64,000 bases of DNA, taken from CAWJPW01 sp963844845. Its GTDB lineage: Bacteria; Acidobacteriota; Thermoanaerobaculia; Thermoanaerobaculales; Sulfomarinibacteraceae. This document shows positions 16,926 through 25,172 of the stretch, piece by piece. Within the stretch, counting starts at the first letter, position 1, and the number at the start of each line of letters is the position of its first letter. A model generated the notes under the pieces. The model was not told the DNA's origin. It did no database searches and saw only the letters and a list, made by a program, of their open reading frames with translations. The stretch covers positions 62,001 to 126,000 of the forward strand of contig CAWJPW010000010.1 of NCBI GenBank assembly GCA_963844845.1, written 5' to 3'. Position numbers and translations under genes: made by a program.

Positions 16926-17899
16926 CCGGACGTCACGAAGCAGGCGGCGGCGCGCTCTGCCCAGAACTCCGGGCGGACGGGGGTCCTGCCGCCGACGAAC
17001 CCTACGTGGCCTCCCCGCTCGGTGAAGCCGTCCTCGAGCCACGGGCTGGCGGCGACGGCGGCCGCGGGAAGCACCGCAGCGGGCACGAAGGGGTCGTCGC
17101 GGGATCCCACCAGGAGAACCGGTACGCGGATGCCCGGCAGCAGCGGTCCGCTGGAGCTGCGCGCGTAGTAGTCGTCGGCCGAGGCGAAGCCGTGCAGCGG
17201 CGCCGTGGCGGCGTCGTCGAACTCGTAGAAGGTCTGCGCCTCGAAGGCCCGCTTGACGTCGCAAGCGTCGCCGAGCTCGGCGGCGCGACGGCGCAGCTTC
17301 TCCTTGAGCGAGCGCAGCAGGACGTGCACGTAGACCCGCGCGAAGCCGCGCTCCATGTAGCGGGCCCCGGCGGCGAGGTCGTACGGCACCGAGATGGCGG
17401 CGGCGCGCGCCAGCGGGGTCGACGCGCCCCGCTCACCCAGGTGCTTGAGGAGCACGTTGCCCCCCAGCGAGACGCCCACCGCGGCGAGGCGCCGACCGGG
17501 AAATCGTCGCCCGAGCAGCTCGAGGACCAGCTCGAGGTCGCCGGTCTCGCCCGAGTGGTAGAGGCGGCGCCCGCGGTTGAGCTCACCCGAGCAGGAGCGG
17601 AAGTTCAGCCCGAGGGTGTCGGCTCCGGCCTCGTGCAGCCGCCGGTAGAGCTCGAAGGCGTAGCCCGAGCGGGCGCTTCCCTCGAGCCCGTGCAGCACCA
17701 GCACCAGGGGCGCGCCGGCCGCGGGTGCGCCGGAGCACGCCCAGTCCAGGTCGAGAAAGTCGTCGTCGGGCGTGACGATCCGCTCACGCTCGAGCGCGAC
17801 GCCGTCGCGCCGTCGCAGGTAGCGTCCCACCACGGTCTGAGCGTGGCGGCCGCGGAGCCACCATGCGGGCCGGAACGGGAGCAGTCTCGACACGCGCAC
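16919..17899 (-). CDS. YheT-like alpha/beta hydrolase
   Basis: The protein has 326 residues from a GTG. It opens with FRPAWWLRGRHAQTVVGRYL, typical of the YheT/ABHD group, and has the oxyanion region LVLHGLEGSARSGYAFELYR, the nucleophile GVSLGGNVLLKHLGE, the Asp loop LLVGSRDDPFVP and the catalytic His in GGHVGFVGG. The family hydrolyses carboxyl esters; the natural substrate is unknown. It overlaps the neighbouring convergent gene by seven bases. Confidence 0.9.
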   Translation of the reverse strand: MRVSRLLPFRPAWWLRGRHAQTVVGRYLRRRDGVALERERIVTPDDDFLDLDWACSGAPAAGAPLVLVLHGLEGSARSGYAFELYRRLHEAGADTLGLNFRSCSGELNRGRRLYHSGETGDLELVLELLGRRFPGRRLAAVGVSLGGNVLLKHLGERGASTPLARAAAISVPYDLAAGARYMERGFARVYVHVLLRSLKEKLRRRAAELGDACDVKRAFEAQTFYEFDDAATAPLHGFASADDYYARSSSGPLLPGIRVPVLLVGSRDDPFVPAAVLPAAAVAASPWLEDGFTERGGHVGFVGGRTPVRPEFWAERAAACFVTSGQ

Positions 17900-18185
17900 G
17901 ATGGTACCCCGGCGACGCTGCCCACGCCTCTGCAGGATGCTCCGCTTGTCGGTCCCTCGCCGGGCAACGACGACCACCGAACGACTTCAGCAGCTCGAGC
18001 GCCCTTGGTTCGGACGTGGAAGGTTCGCGGCGTCCCGGCTCAGCTCGCCCGGTAGGGGCGCCGACCGTCGTGCCAAGGACAAGCCACAGGTACGACGGCA
18101 CGCAGAAGCAGGGCGTCGCGGGCGCCGCCGCCTTGCCGCGGCGCGCCCATCGCCGAGGAGCTCTCCCACACCCGGGGGCCAGCGA

Positions 18186-19313
18186 TCAGCCGGAACGACC
18201 GAAGCCGGTCGCGCGATCGAACCGCCGCCCGTCGTCGTGGCACCCGTCGCAGCGCGAGCGCGAGCCAGGACCCTCCACGTGGCAGGCCTCGCAGTCCGCC
18301 TCGCGGTGGACGTCGTCGAGCGTGACACCGGTGCACCGGTGGTCGAAGGTGTCCGCCGGCCAACCGTCGGGATGGCAGGTGGAGCAGGCGCGGTCGAGCT
18401 TGCGAAAGGCGCCGACATGACCGTGGCAGGTCCGGCAGGCCAGCGACGCGTGGTACGCCTTCAAGGGCCAACCGGTGTCGGCGTGGTCGAAGAGGTCGTC
18501 GGCCGCGCGACCGTGGCAGCTCCCGCAGCGCTGACCGTCGTGGCACGAGAAGCAGGTGGCATGAAGGCTCTCCTGACCGGCCGCCCGCATCGGGTGCGGC
18601 CCCTCGCCCCCCTGGACGTGGCAGCGTGAGCAGCTCTGGCGCCGGTGGCACTCGGTGCAGTCCCGCTCGTAGAGCTGACTGTGGCGACGGTGATGAAACG
18701 GAACGCTTTCCACGGACTCGTCCGCCGGCGTGAAAACGAGGAGCTCCTCGAGCTCGAGCGGCTCGTAATGGCTGTGGTCACACACTGACGTCGCGGTCCC
18801 GTGCAGCGCTCCTCCCCGCTTCTTCTCGTGGCAGATCTCGCACGCGGTGTCGCGATCCCACTCCTGGTGACAGCGCAGGCAGCTGCGGTGGTACGCCCCC
18901 TTCAGTCCGGGTTGCGCGAGATCCTCGTGCACCACCTCGGCGGGGTGGCAGTCCTTGCACGCGGGATGGTCCATGTCGGGCGGGGTGAAATGGTGGCAGG
19001 TCTCGCAGCCGCCGCTCATGGCGGCCATCGTGGCGTGCTTGTGGTGGTCGAACCGCACCGGGACGTAGAGATCTTCGAGACCGTCCAGGATCACCACGTC
19101 CGGGCCCAGGTCCGCCGACAGCACGGTCGCCGACTCGTGCCGGGGGCACGGTCTGAGACACGGGTCGGACCGGCTCGGATAGGCGCAGGTGTGGCACGCC
19201 GAGCAGTCCGAGGGGTCGTCCACGACGCCGGTCTTGCCAGCCGCAGCGGCACTGCCGACAACCAGCGCCCCAGAAAGCCAGAGAAACACCAACACCGCGG
19301 GCCGGCGTGCCAT
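18186..19313 (-). CDS. Periplasmic 13-haem cytochrome c
   Basis: The protein has 375 residues. After a signal peptide (LVFLWLSGALVVGSAAAAG) I count 13 CxxCH haem-binding motifs, among them CSACH, CETCH, CKDCH, CLRCH, CEICH, CTECH, CSRCH, CFSCH, CGSCH, CRTCH, CSTCH, CEACH and CDGCH. Many distal His candidates are present (FDHHKHATM, FHHRRHSQ). It is the last gene of an operon with ferredoxin and NrfD subunits; its ATG follows the NrfD stop by one base. It probably receives electrons from the quinone pool on the periplasmic side, as HmcA-type cytochromes do. Confidence 0.92.
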   Translation of the reverse strand: MARRPAVLVFLWLSGALVVGSAAAAGKTGVVDDPSDCSACHTCAYPSRSDPCLRPCPRHESATVLSADLGPDVVILDGLEDLYVPVRFDHHKHATMAAMSGGCETCHHFTPPDMDHPACKDCHPAEVVHEDLAQPGLKGAYHRSCLRCHQEWDRDTACEICHEKKRGGALHGTATSVCDHSHYEPLELEELLVFTPADESVESVPFHHRRHSQLYERDCTECHRRQSCSRCHVQGGEGPHPMRAAGQESLHATCFSCHDGQRCGSCHGRAADDLFDHADTGWPLKAYHASLACRTCHGHVGAFRKLDRACSTCHPDGWPADTFDHRCTGVTLDDVHREADCEACHVEGPGSRSRCDGCHDDGRRFDRATGFGRSG

Positions 19314-19314
19314 C

Positions 19315-20556
19315 TCAGCCTCCTCCACCGTCGCGCGCTCCAGAAACCGGGGCGGCATCGTCCTCCGCCGGAAGTATCGGCAGCAGCATGACCGCCAGGC
19401 GGTACAGGAGCACGAGGCCCGAGATGAGGCCCACCGTGACCGCGATCTCCCCCACGCTCGGGAAGTAAGGTTTGGTGACGTAGAGAGGTGTGTAGGCCAC
19501 GAGAAAGACGTTGATCCGGTTGAGGACCACGCCCAGGATCACCAGGCCCGAAGCGCACAGCAGCAGGGAGGAATCCCGCCGGACCTGCTCCGAGAGGAGC
19601 ATGAGCAACGGGGCCACCACCCCGACTCCCACCTCGAGCACGAACATGAGGGGCCTCACACCGCCTTCGAGCAGATGGTGGCCCGCGCCTCGAATGGCCA
19701 GGTCGACGACCTTGCACGAGAGGTAGACGAACAGGACGACGGGGATGAACCTAGCCAGGCGGGCGAGCACCCCCGTCTCGAGTGGCAGCCTGAACACCCT
19801 GGCGGCGATGACCGACTCGAAGATCACCATGGCGAAGCCCACCGCGATGGCCGAGAGGAGGAAGAGCAGCGGCAGGATCGGCGTCCACCACAGCGGGTCC
19901 ATCTTGGTCCGCGCGAGCACCATGAGCGTGCCCAGCGAGGATTGGTGAAGCGTCGAAAGGACGACTCCGAGGACGATGAAGATCGACATGACGCGACCGA
20001 GGGTGCGATCGAGGAGCCGCAGCATCGCCTCGCCCGGTCGATTGAGTACCTGGAGCGGGCCTGGCAGCGCCACCCGGCCCGCGAAACGCTCCACCACGAT
20101 GGGAAGAAGCTCGATGTAGAGCACCGTGAGGTAGGCCATGACGCACATGGCCACCTCGAACAACACCGAATGTCCGGACCACATGGACGGGAGGAGCGGG
20201 TGCCAGACGTTGTAGTACCGCCCCAGGTCCACGAGGAGGCCCAGCACCACGAAGGTATAGCCCAAGAGTGCAGTCAGAAGTGCAGGGCGGACGACGGTCT
20301 CGTAGCGGTACCGGTGGAAAACGTGGACCAGGGCCGCAGTGGTGAAGCCCCCGGCGGCCAGCGCCACGCCGGTGGCCACGTCGATGGCGATCCAGATGCC
20401 CCACGGGTACTGGTCGCTGAGGTGGGTGACCGCCTCGAGACCCATCGTGAAGCGGACCACGGCGAAGCCGAGCCCGATACCGAAGAGGCCGAGGAGCACG
20501 AGCACCCCGGTCGTGAAGAACGGTCGCTTCGCGGGGGCCGCACCGTGCCCGGTCAC
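19315..20556 (-). CDS. NrfD/HybB-type quinone-interacting membrane subunit
   Basis: The protein has 413 residues with about ten transmembrane helices. Typical NrfD features include YPWGIWIAIDVATGVALAAG near the start and FAMVIFESVIAARVF in the middle. Family members pass electrons between quinones and an attached iron-sulfur protein. Its start overlaps the ferredoxin stop (ATGA), and the multihaem cytochrome follows by one base. The three subunits therefore form a membrane electron-transfer complex. The direction of flow cannot be read from the sequence. Confidence 0.92.
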   Translation of the reverse strand: MTGHGAAPAKRPFFTTGVLVLLGLFGIGLGFAVVRFTMGLEAVTHLSDQYPWGIWIAIDVATGVALAAGGFTTAALVHVFHRYRYETVVRPALLTALLGYTFVVLGLLVDLGRYYNVWHPLLPSMWSGHSVLFEVAMCVMAYLTVLYIELLPIVVERFAGRVALPGPLQVLNRPGEAMLRLLDRTLGRVMSIFIVLGVVLSTLHQSSLGTLMVLARTKMDPLWWTPILPLLFLLSAIAVGFAMVIFESVIAARVFRLPLETGVLARLARFIPVVLFVYLSCKVVDLAIRGAGHHLLEGGVRPLMFVLEVGVGVVAPLLMLLSEQVRRDSSLLLCASGLVILGVVLNRINVFLVAYTPLYVTKPYFPSVGEIAVTVGLISGLVLLYRLAVMLLPILPAEDDAAPVSGARDGGGG

Positions 20557-21464
20557 GATGTCGGTCCTTCCCCGTGCGCCGACTTCTCGTCCTCAGGCCG
20601 GAAGATCCGCATGACGCCCGCGAGCAGCGTGAAGAGTGCGATGGGCGGCATGAAGAGCTTGAAGACACCCTGCTGGATGCCCTCGGTGACGCGCAACGGG
20701 GGCTCCTCACCCAGCTGCGGGAACCCGAGGTCGGTGAAGGGCACGCTGGCCAGGTAGAGCCACGAGGTACCGCCCACCTCGTGCTCCCCGTAGACGTGGT
20801 CCACGAAGCGCCCGCCCCCTTCGCCAATGCGCCGGTGAGCGATGTCCAGGAGCTCGCTGCGACGCCCGAACGAGAGACACTGAGGGGGACAGACCTCGAC
20901 GCAGGCCGGCACCTTGCCTTCCCGCGTGACCCGCTCGTGGCAGAAGCTGCACTTGCGGACCTGCGGGGTGAGCGGGTTGGAGTACTCGTAGGCGGGGACC
21001 TGGAACGGGCACGAGACCATGCAGTAGCGGCAGCCCATGCAGCGCGAGGCGTCGTACGTGACGGCTCCTTCGGGCTGTTTTGCGAAGGCGGTCACGATGC
21101 ACGCCGAGGCGCAGGTCGGGGTGACGCAGTGCATGCACTGGGCCTTCACGTAGACGGGACGGTCACGGTCGCTCCGGTCCGCGAAGCGGTTGACCACGGT
21201 GTAGTGGCCGGCGTCCGGGCGACGCATCCGGGCGAAGACCGACTTCTCCTCGAAGGTCTCGAGGGGCTCCACCGGAAGGCCGCTGGCCTGGTTGCACGCC
21301 CACTCACACTTGCGGCAGCCGATACAAGCCGTGGTGTCGACGAGGACCGCATACGGATCTTCGGGCGGCGCAAGTGGGCCCGCGCCCTCCGCCCCATGCG
21401 CCAGGCCGCAGCCGGCGAGGCCGCAGCCGAGCCACCTGAGCAGCTCCCTCCGGTCCAGGGCCAT
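20553..21464 (-). CDS. Four-cluster ferredoxin subunit of NrfD complex
   Basis: The protein has 303 residues. It starts with a twin-arginine-like leader (MALDRRELLRWLGCGLAGC), so it is probably exported by Tat. Four cysteine groups bind four [4Fe-4S] clusters: CIGCRKCEWAC, CMHCVTPTCASAC, CMGCRYCMVSC, and CSFCHERV paired with CVEVCPPQC. A C-terminal transmembrane helix (FKLFMPPIALFTLLAGVMRI) anchors it. The arrangement matches HmcB/HybA-like subunits that connect NrfD to a periplasmic cytochrome. An AGGAAGGAGGG site precedes the ATG. Confidence 0.93.
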   Translation of the reverse strand: MALDRRELLRWLGCGLAGCGLAHGAEGAGPLAPPEDPYAVLVDTTACIGCRKCEWACNQASGLPVEPLETFEEKSVFARMRRPDAGHYTVVNRFADRSDRDRPVYVKAQCMHCVTPTCASACIVTAFAKQPEGAVTYDASRCMGCRYCMVSCPFQVPAYEYSNPLTPQVRKCSFCHERVTREGKVPACVEVCPPQCLSFGRRSELLDIAHRRIGEGGGRFVDHVYGEHEVGGTSWLYLASVPFTDLGFPQLGEEPPLRVTEGIQQGVFKLFMPPIALFTLLAGVMRIFRPEDEKSAHGEGPTS

Positions 21465-21712
21465 GACCCTCCTTCCTCGCCGCGGGGACCGGGAGCCTCA
21501 GCGGACCGGTTGACCCACACCGCGCAGCCGAAGATGGCCGCTCGTCGCGGACGGTGAGGGCGGCCGTCCCATGTCCCCGAATGCTGAGTTGAATATAGCC
21601 CTTTTCGCTACGAGTGGCGAACCATTAGGCACAGAGTCGCGTACTCGTCAATCCTCCTGGCCACAGCGCCTCGAGGACAACGATCGCCCCGGTGGGAACC
21701 GAGCCATCGACA

Positions 21713-21910
21713 TCAGCAGCCGCGGTCGTCGAGCCAGCCGGCCTCCTGCAGCAGGGCTTTGCGGTACTCTTCCATCACCTCGGGGTGCTCGCTCGCCGGT
21801 CTCTCCGCGGTGCACACCGTGCACACGATGACCAGGGAGCTTCAACGCCCCCGCAGGAGCGCACGACCTCCGCACAGCGGGCAGCGGGGATGGACCTCCG
21901 CGTACTCCAT
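21713..21910 (-). CDS. Candidate 65-residue selenoprotein (in-frame TGA at codon 23)
   Basis: Read through one TGA, this frame gives 65 residues and then stops at a second TGA. Before codon 23 there is CPLC (10-13); after it there is CTVC (30-33), a zinc-ribbon-like pair. The end is helical and acidic (VMEEYRKALLQEAGWLDDRG) and finishes with Cys65. Codon use after the TGA is as G/C-biased at third positions as before it, so both parts look coding. A hairpin with the hallmarks of a bacterial SECIS begins 14 bases after the TGA. This supports selenocysteine at position 23 (GR-U-SS). A recent nonsense mutation in a Cys or Arg codon is the alternative. I do not recognise the family. It lies 248 bases upstream of the ferredoxin-NrfD-cytochrome operon on the same strand. 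Confidence 0.55.
21808..21827 (-). promoter_or_regulatory. SECIS-like hairpin downstream of in-frame TGA
   Basis: Numbering U of the UGA as 1, bases 18-37 can fold as two pairs (C18-G37, G19-C36), a bulged U at 20, six pairs, and an apical GGU loop. The core reads UGCACGGUGUGCACC. The known E. coli fdhF SECIS core is UGCAGGUCUGCACC, also with a bulged U and a GGU in the loop. The loop here is about five bases further from the UGA. Confidence 0.55.
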
Positions 21911-22048
21911 GGTCCCGAGTCTACTCCGATCCCGCCGAGGCCCGAGAGTCAGGCCCACAGAGCCTCAAACCGAGCCACTACGGACGTCCCGTCGCCCCTT
22001 TGGATCGGAGGAGACTCCGCCGTCGTTCCGAAGGGAAGGAGGTCCACC

Positions 22049-22141
22049 GTGCCCCGCGCTGTCGCCACACTCGTCCTGCTCCTCGGTCTGGTCCTCCCGA
22101 CCGGCGCCGTGCCCTGGCTCGAGGAGCAGCTCCAGCGGTGA
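22049..22141 (+). CDS. Possible 30-residue membrane peptide
   Basis: A GTG codon follows a near-perfect AAGGAGGT site at good spacing. The 30-residue product is a single hydrophobic helix (AVATLVLLLGLVLPTGAVPW) with a charged end (LEEQLQR). It lies 25 bases before the next membrane-protein gene on the same strand. It could be a small membrane peptide, a leader, or chance. Confidence 0.4.
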   Translation: MPRAVATLVLLLGLVLPTGAVPWLEEQLQR

Positions 22142-22166
22142 GCTGCGGATACACTGGGGCGAGGCC

Positions 22167-22673
22167 ATGGAGCTCCCCGCCCTTCTCAACCGCCTGCGCG
22201 AGCCGCCGCCCCGCGCGGTCACTGGGGAGCTGATGAGGGCCTGCGAGACGTCTTCCCGGCCCATGCTCATGTGGGGCGGCGTCGCCCTCGCGTCCACCGG
22301 GAGCGCCTACTCGGTGATCTTTGCCGCCCTCCGCGCCCCGTGGCAGATTCTCGGCGGCGCCCTGGCGACGGCTCTCATCGGCGTCGCGCTGCTGTTGGCA
22401 TTCGCCGTGGTCACCCGCCGTCTGAGCCGACTACTGCGTGACGGTTTGCTGGTGACCGGTGAGATCCTCGCCGTCCAACCGCCGCGCCGGCTGCCGCCAT
22501 CCGGTGTCGCCTTCGGCCGCGTCACCTACCGCTTCACGATGCCTACCGGCACCACCATCACCGGGCGCAGGCCGGTCCCATGGACGACTCACCCGCCGCA
22601 GCCGGCGCCCGGCGACCCGCTCCCGGTCTGTGCCCTCGCCGAGCAGCCCCGACGCCATCTGCCCCTGCTCTAG
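22167..22673 (+). CDS. Two-helix membrane protein, DUF3592-like
   Basis: The protein has 168 residues. Two transmembrane helices (VALASTGSAYSVIFAALRA and ALATALIGVALLLAFAVV) are followed by a cytoplasmic or periplasmic beta domain (GEILAVQPPRR, GRVTYRFTMPTG, GDPLPVCALAEQPRRHLPLL). The order resembles DUF3592 proteins. The start ATG lies within a GCGAGGCC context with weak ribosome binding. Role unknown. Confidence 0.6.
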   Translation: MELPALLNRLREPPPRAVTGELMRACETSSRPMLMWGGVALASTGSAYSVIFAALRAPWQILGGALATALIGVALLLAFAVVTRRLSRLLRDGLLVTGEILAVQPPRRLPPSGVAFGRVTYRFTMPTGTTITGRRPVPWTTHPPQPAPGDPLPVCALAEQPRRHLPLL

Positions 22674-23359
22674 TGTCCGGGCACCGGCTCCCGGGCGGCG
22701 GCCGTGCCGCCGCCCGTCGGCGCGGTCCCGAGGGTGGCGACGGCATGCGCTGCCGCGCGACAAGCAAGCCGCCCTCGGGCCCTCAGCGCCGAGTCGCCTG
22801 CCTGGTCGTTTGGGGCCACTGCTCCAGGAGCGCTTCCCGTGGATTGCCAACCATGACGTTCACCGCGAGCGCGCTCCGTACGAGGAGGCGCTCCAGGAGA
22901 ACGTCATGGATGGCATGTCCCGCAAGAAGAGCTGTGCTCCGGGGGGTTTGAACTACCTCCGCTGGTCGGTGGCAACTTGCCGACACGGCATTCTCCGCAT
23001 CAATGCGATGGGTGATGACCGGCTGGCTCAACATGCCGACCCTCTGCAGCAACACGACTATCCAGTCGCTCCGCGACCTGAGCTTCACGGTGGGGGACAC
23101 CAGCACCGCGAACCTGACCTACGACGAGCTCGTGGGCCGGCTCCGCACCTTCGGGGACCGGACGAACCCACCGTCGTGACGGTGACCGGTTTCGGCTGAG
23201 CCGGCGAGCGTCTCCCACCGGCAGGTTCCGGGAGCAGTCGGCGTTTGACCTGGATCACACGGCTCCGGGACTCGCTGCCCGGCCACCCCGCGCGAGACTT
23301 TCATCACCCGGCCGTTTGCAGTAGGATGCGAAGCGCGCCGCGCCAAGGCATTGGAGCAC
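22674..23359. other. Gene-poor region with a metalloprotease fragment
   Basis: Apart from the duplicate fragment at 23014-23132 no gene is clear. A plus-strand frame near 22810-22940 has coding-like stretches (LLQERFPWIANHDVHRERAP) but no start or recognisable domain; it may be another remnant. Confidence 0.35.
23014..23132 (+). pseudogene. Truncated duplicate of the metalloprotease 3' end
   Basis: About 119 bases match the 3' part of the metalloprotease gene 1.1 kb downstream (24116-24234) without gaps. Both encode MTGWLNMPT, CSNTTIQSLRD and NTAN or STAN. The copy has no start, lacks the zinc-site region, and loses similarity just where the shared secretion tail begins. Confidence 0.7.
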
Positions 23360-24274
23360 ATGAACTTGCGAAGGAGTCCAAAGTTGGGAGACGTGTACCG
23401 GTTGGTCGTTTCATTCGCAGTCGTCGCTTTCCTGACCGGAGTGCCCGTGTTCGCCTCCGGACCCCCTGCCACGCCGCCGTTGGAGCTCACCTTCACCCGG
23501 CCGCCCATGGAGTACGAGGTTCCGCCACCACCAGGCCGGGCGCCGAGTGGGTTCACCATCACCCTCAACTTCACCGGCGGTCTCACCGCCGAGCAGCAGA
23601 ATCAGTTCATCATTGCGAAGCAGCGCTGGGAGAGCCGAATCACCGGCTACGAGGCCGGCGTCGCGCTCAGCGGCATTACCATCGACGCCTCCGGCACGAC
23701 CATCGACGGCGCCGGGGGAATTCTGGGGCAGGCCGGGCCCACGCGCTACACGCTTCAAGACCGGAAGTACTTCACGACCCGCGGCATCATGCAGTTCGAC
23801 AGCGCCGACATCGCCGCCATGATGGCCAACGGCAGCTTCGACGACGTCGTCGAGCACGAGATGGGGCACGTGCTCGGGCTCGGCATCTGGTGGACCAACG
23901 ACACCGGCTACGTCGACGGCTCGGGGCGATACACGGGGTCCTACGGCCTCGCCGCGTACCGCGCCGAGTTCCTGGGCCAAAGCGGCGCGGCGTATGTTCC
24001 GGTGGAGCTGGACGGCGGCAGCGGCACGGCCAACGGGCACTGGGACGAGGTTGCGGGCGGTGCCGCCATGACCGGGCGCGTCGACGCCTCCGGCCACGAC
24101 ATGCGCAACGAGCTCATGACCGGCTGGCTCAACATGCCGACCTTCTGCAGCAACACGACCATCCAGTCGCTCCGCGACGTGGGCTTCACGGTGGCGGACA
24201 CCAACACCGCGAACCTGATCTTCGAGGACGACTTCGAAGGCGGCAGCTCCTCCGCGTGGATCACGGCGCCGTGA
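23360..24274 (+). CDS. Secreted leishmanolysin-like zinc metalloprotease
   Basis: The protein has 304 residues from the ATG at 23360; a TTG nine bases upstream is an alternative. A signal region (LVVSFAVVAFLTGVPVFASG) is followed by a Pro-rich segment. The zinc site is VVEHEMGHVLGLG, an HExxH with the following Gly. Further on are GHWDEVAGGAAMTG and ELMTGWLNMP, a layout seen in leishmanolysin-like (M8-type) proteases of bacteria. The protein ends in IFEDDFEGGSSSAWITAP, the shared tail. A truncated copy of its 3' end lies upstream. Confidence 0.8.
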   Translation: MNLRRSPKLGDVYRLVVSFAVVAFLTGVPVFASGPPATPPLELTFTRPPMEYEVPPPPGRAPSGFTITLNFTGGLTAEQQNQFIIAKQRWESRITGYEAGVALSGITIDASGTTIDGAGGILGQAGPTRYTLQDRKYFTTRGIMQFDSADIAAMMANGSFDDVVEHEMGHVLGLGIWWTNDTGYVDGSGRYTGSYGLAAYRAEFLGQSGAAYVPVELDGGSGTANGHWDEVAGGAAMTGRVDASGHDMRNELMTGWLNMPTFCSNTTIQSLRDVGFTVADTNTANLIFEDDFEGGSSSAWITAP

Positions 24275-24394
24275 TCGCGGCGTCGCGCCCGGCGCGGGCC
24301 CCGTGCACGCCGGACCCCGGTGCCAGCTGCTCGCCAGCTCACGAGGGTGCTGGCGCGCCTCCGCTCCCGTCAACCACTGCGCCTGCGGCCGGCC

Positions 24395-24958
24395 TCAGCC
24401 GCCGGGCGGCGCCGGCGGCGGCAGGGGGTCGGGCACCTCGTTGTTGACCGGCGGAATCGACTGCAGATAGGCGAAGATCGCCTCCAGGTCCTGGTCGCTG
24501 AGCTTGCCGTACCAGCTCCACGGCATCGGCGGCAGGATTGGCCGTCCCGCGCCCATGTGCTTGCCGGTGCGCATCGCCTGGATGAAGACGTTGGCGTCCC
24601 ACGCTCCGATTCCGGTCTCCCCGTCGGGCGTGAGGTTGGCGGCGTAGCTCACCCCCCAGGGCCCCGCCCACGCCGTCATGGTGAGCGTCCCCTGCACCCC
24701 CCACGGCCCGAAGTCGGCCTGCGGCCCGGCGATCCGGCCGATGCCCTCGGGGTGACCCGAGAGCATCCGCGACATGTCCGGCGCCGGTCCTTTGGCGCCC
24801 AGCTTCCACGGGGTGTGGCAGTCGTTGCAACCCCTGGCGGTCACCAGGTAGCGCCCACGCTCCACCGGCGTCTCCACCGAGCTCTTCTGACCAGGTTGGC
24901 ATCCCAATGCCGCCATGAGCGCGCTCACGCCGCGCAGCACACCCAATCCGGTCTTCAT
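24395..24958 (-). CDS. Lipoprotein mono-haem cytochrome c
   Basis: The protein has 187 residues. The leader ends in a lipobox-like SALMAALGC, so it is probably lipid-anchored in the periplasm. One haem motif (CNDCHTPW) occurs at about residue 45. Met residues later (MPWSWYGKLS) can supply the sixth ligand. A Pro-rich tail ends the chain. The ATG follows a strong AAGGAGG. It may shuttle electrons, but no oxidase lies nearby. Confidence 0.85.
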   Translation of the reverse strand: MKTGLGVLRGVSALMAALGCQPGQKSSVETPVERGRYLVTARGCNDCHTPWKLGAKGPAPDMSRMLSGHPEGIGRIAGPQADFGPWGVQGTLTMTAWAGPWGVSYAANLTPDGETGIGAWDANVFIQAMRTGKHMGAGRPILPPMPWSWYGKLSDQDLEAIFAYLQSIPPVNNEVPDPLPPPAPPGG

Positions 24959-25172
24959 TGCAGGTTCCTCCTTGCTCGAGCACTCCGAGATTCGCAGTAA
25001 TGTGAATCGTGTCTCGCTCTTTGTAAAGACCCTGCCTGCGGGGGCCTCCCTTTCGCCTCCTCCCGCCGTCTCACGCGGACAGCGGCGGGCCCCACATGTC
25101 GGCCGGCGTACATCGCCCGCTTCGCCCGCACGCGCAGCACCCTGCTCCATCGTCCTCGGCAGGCGGCACTCC

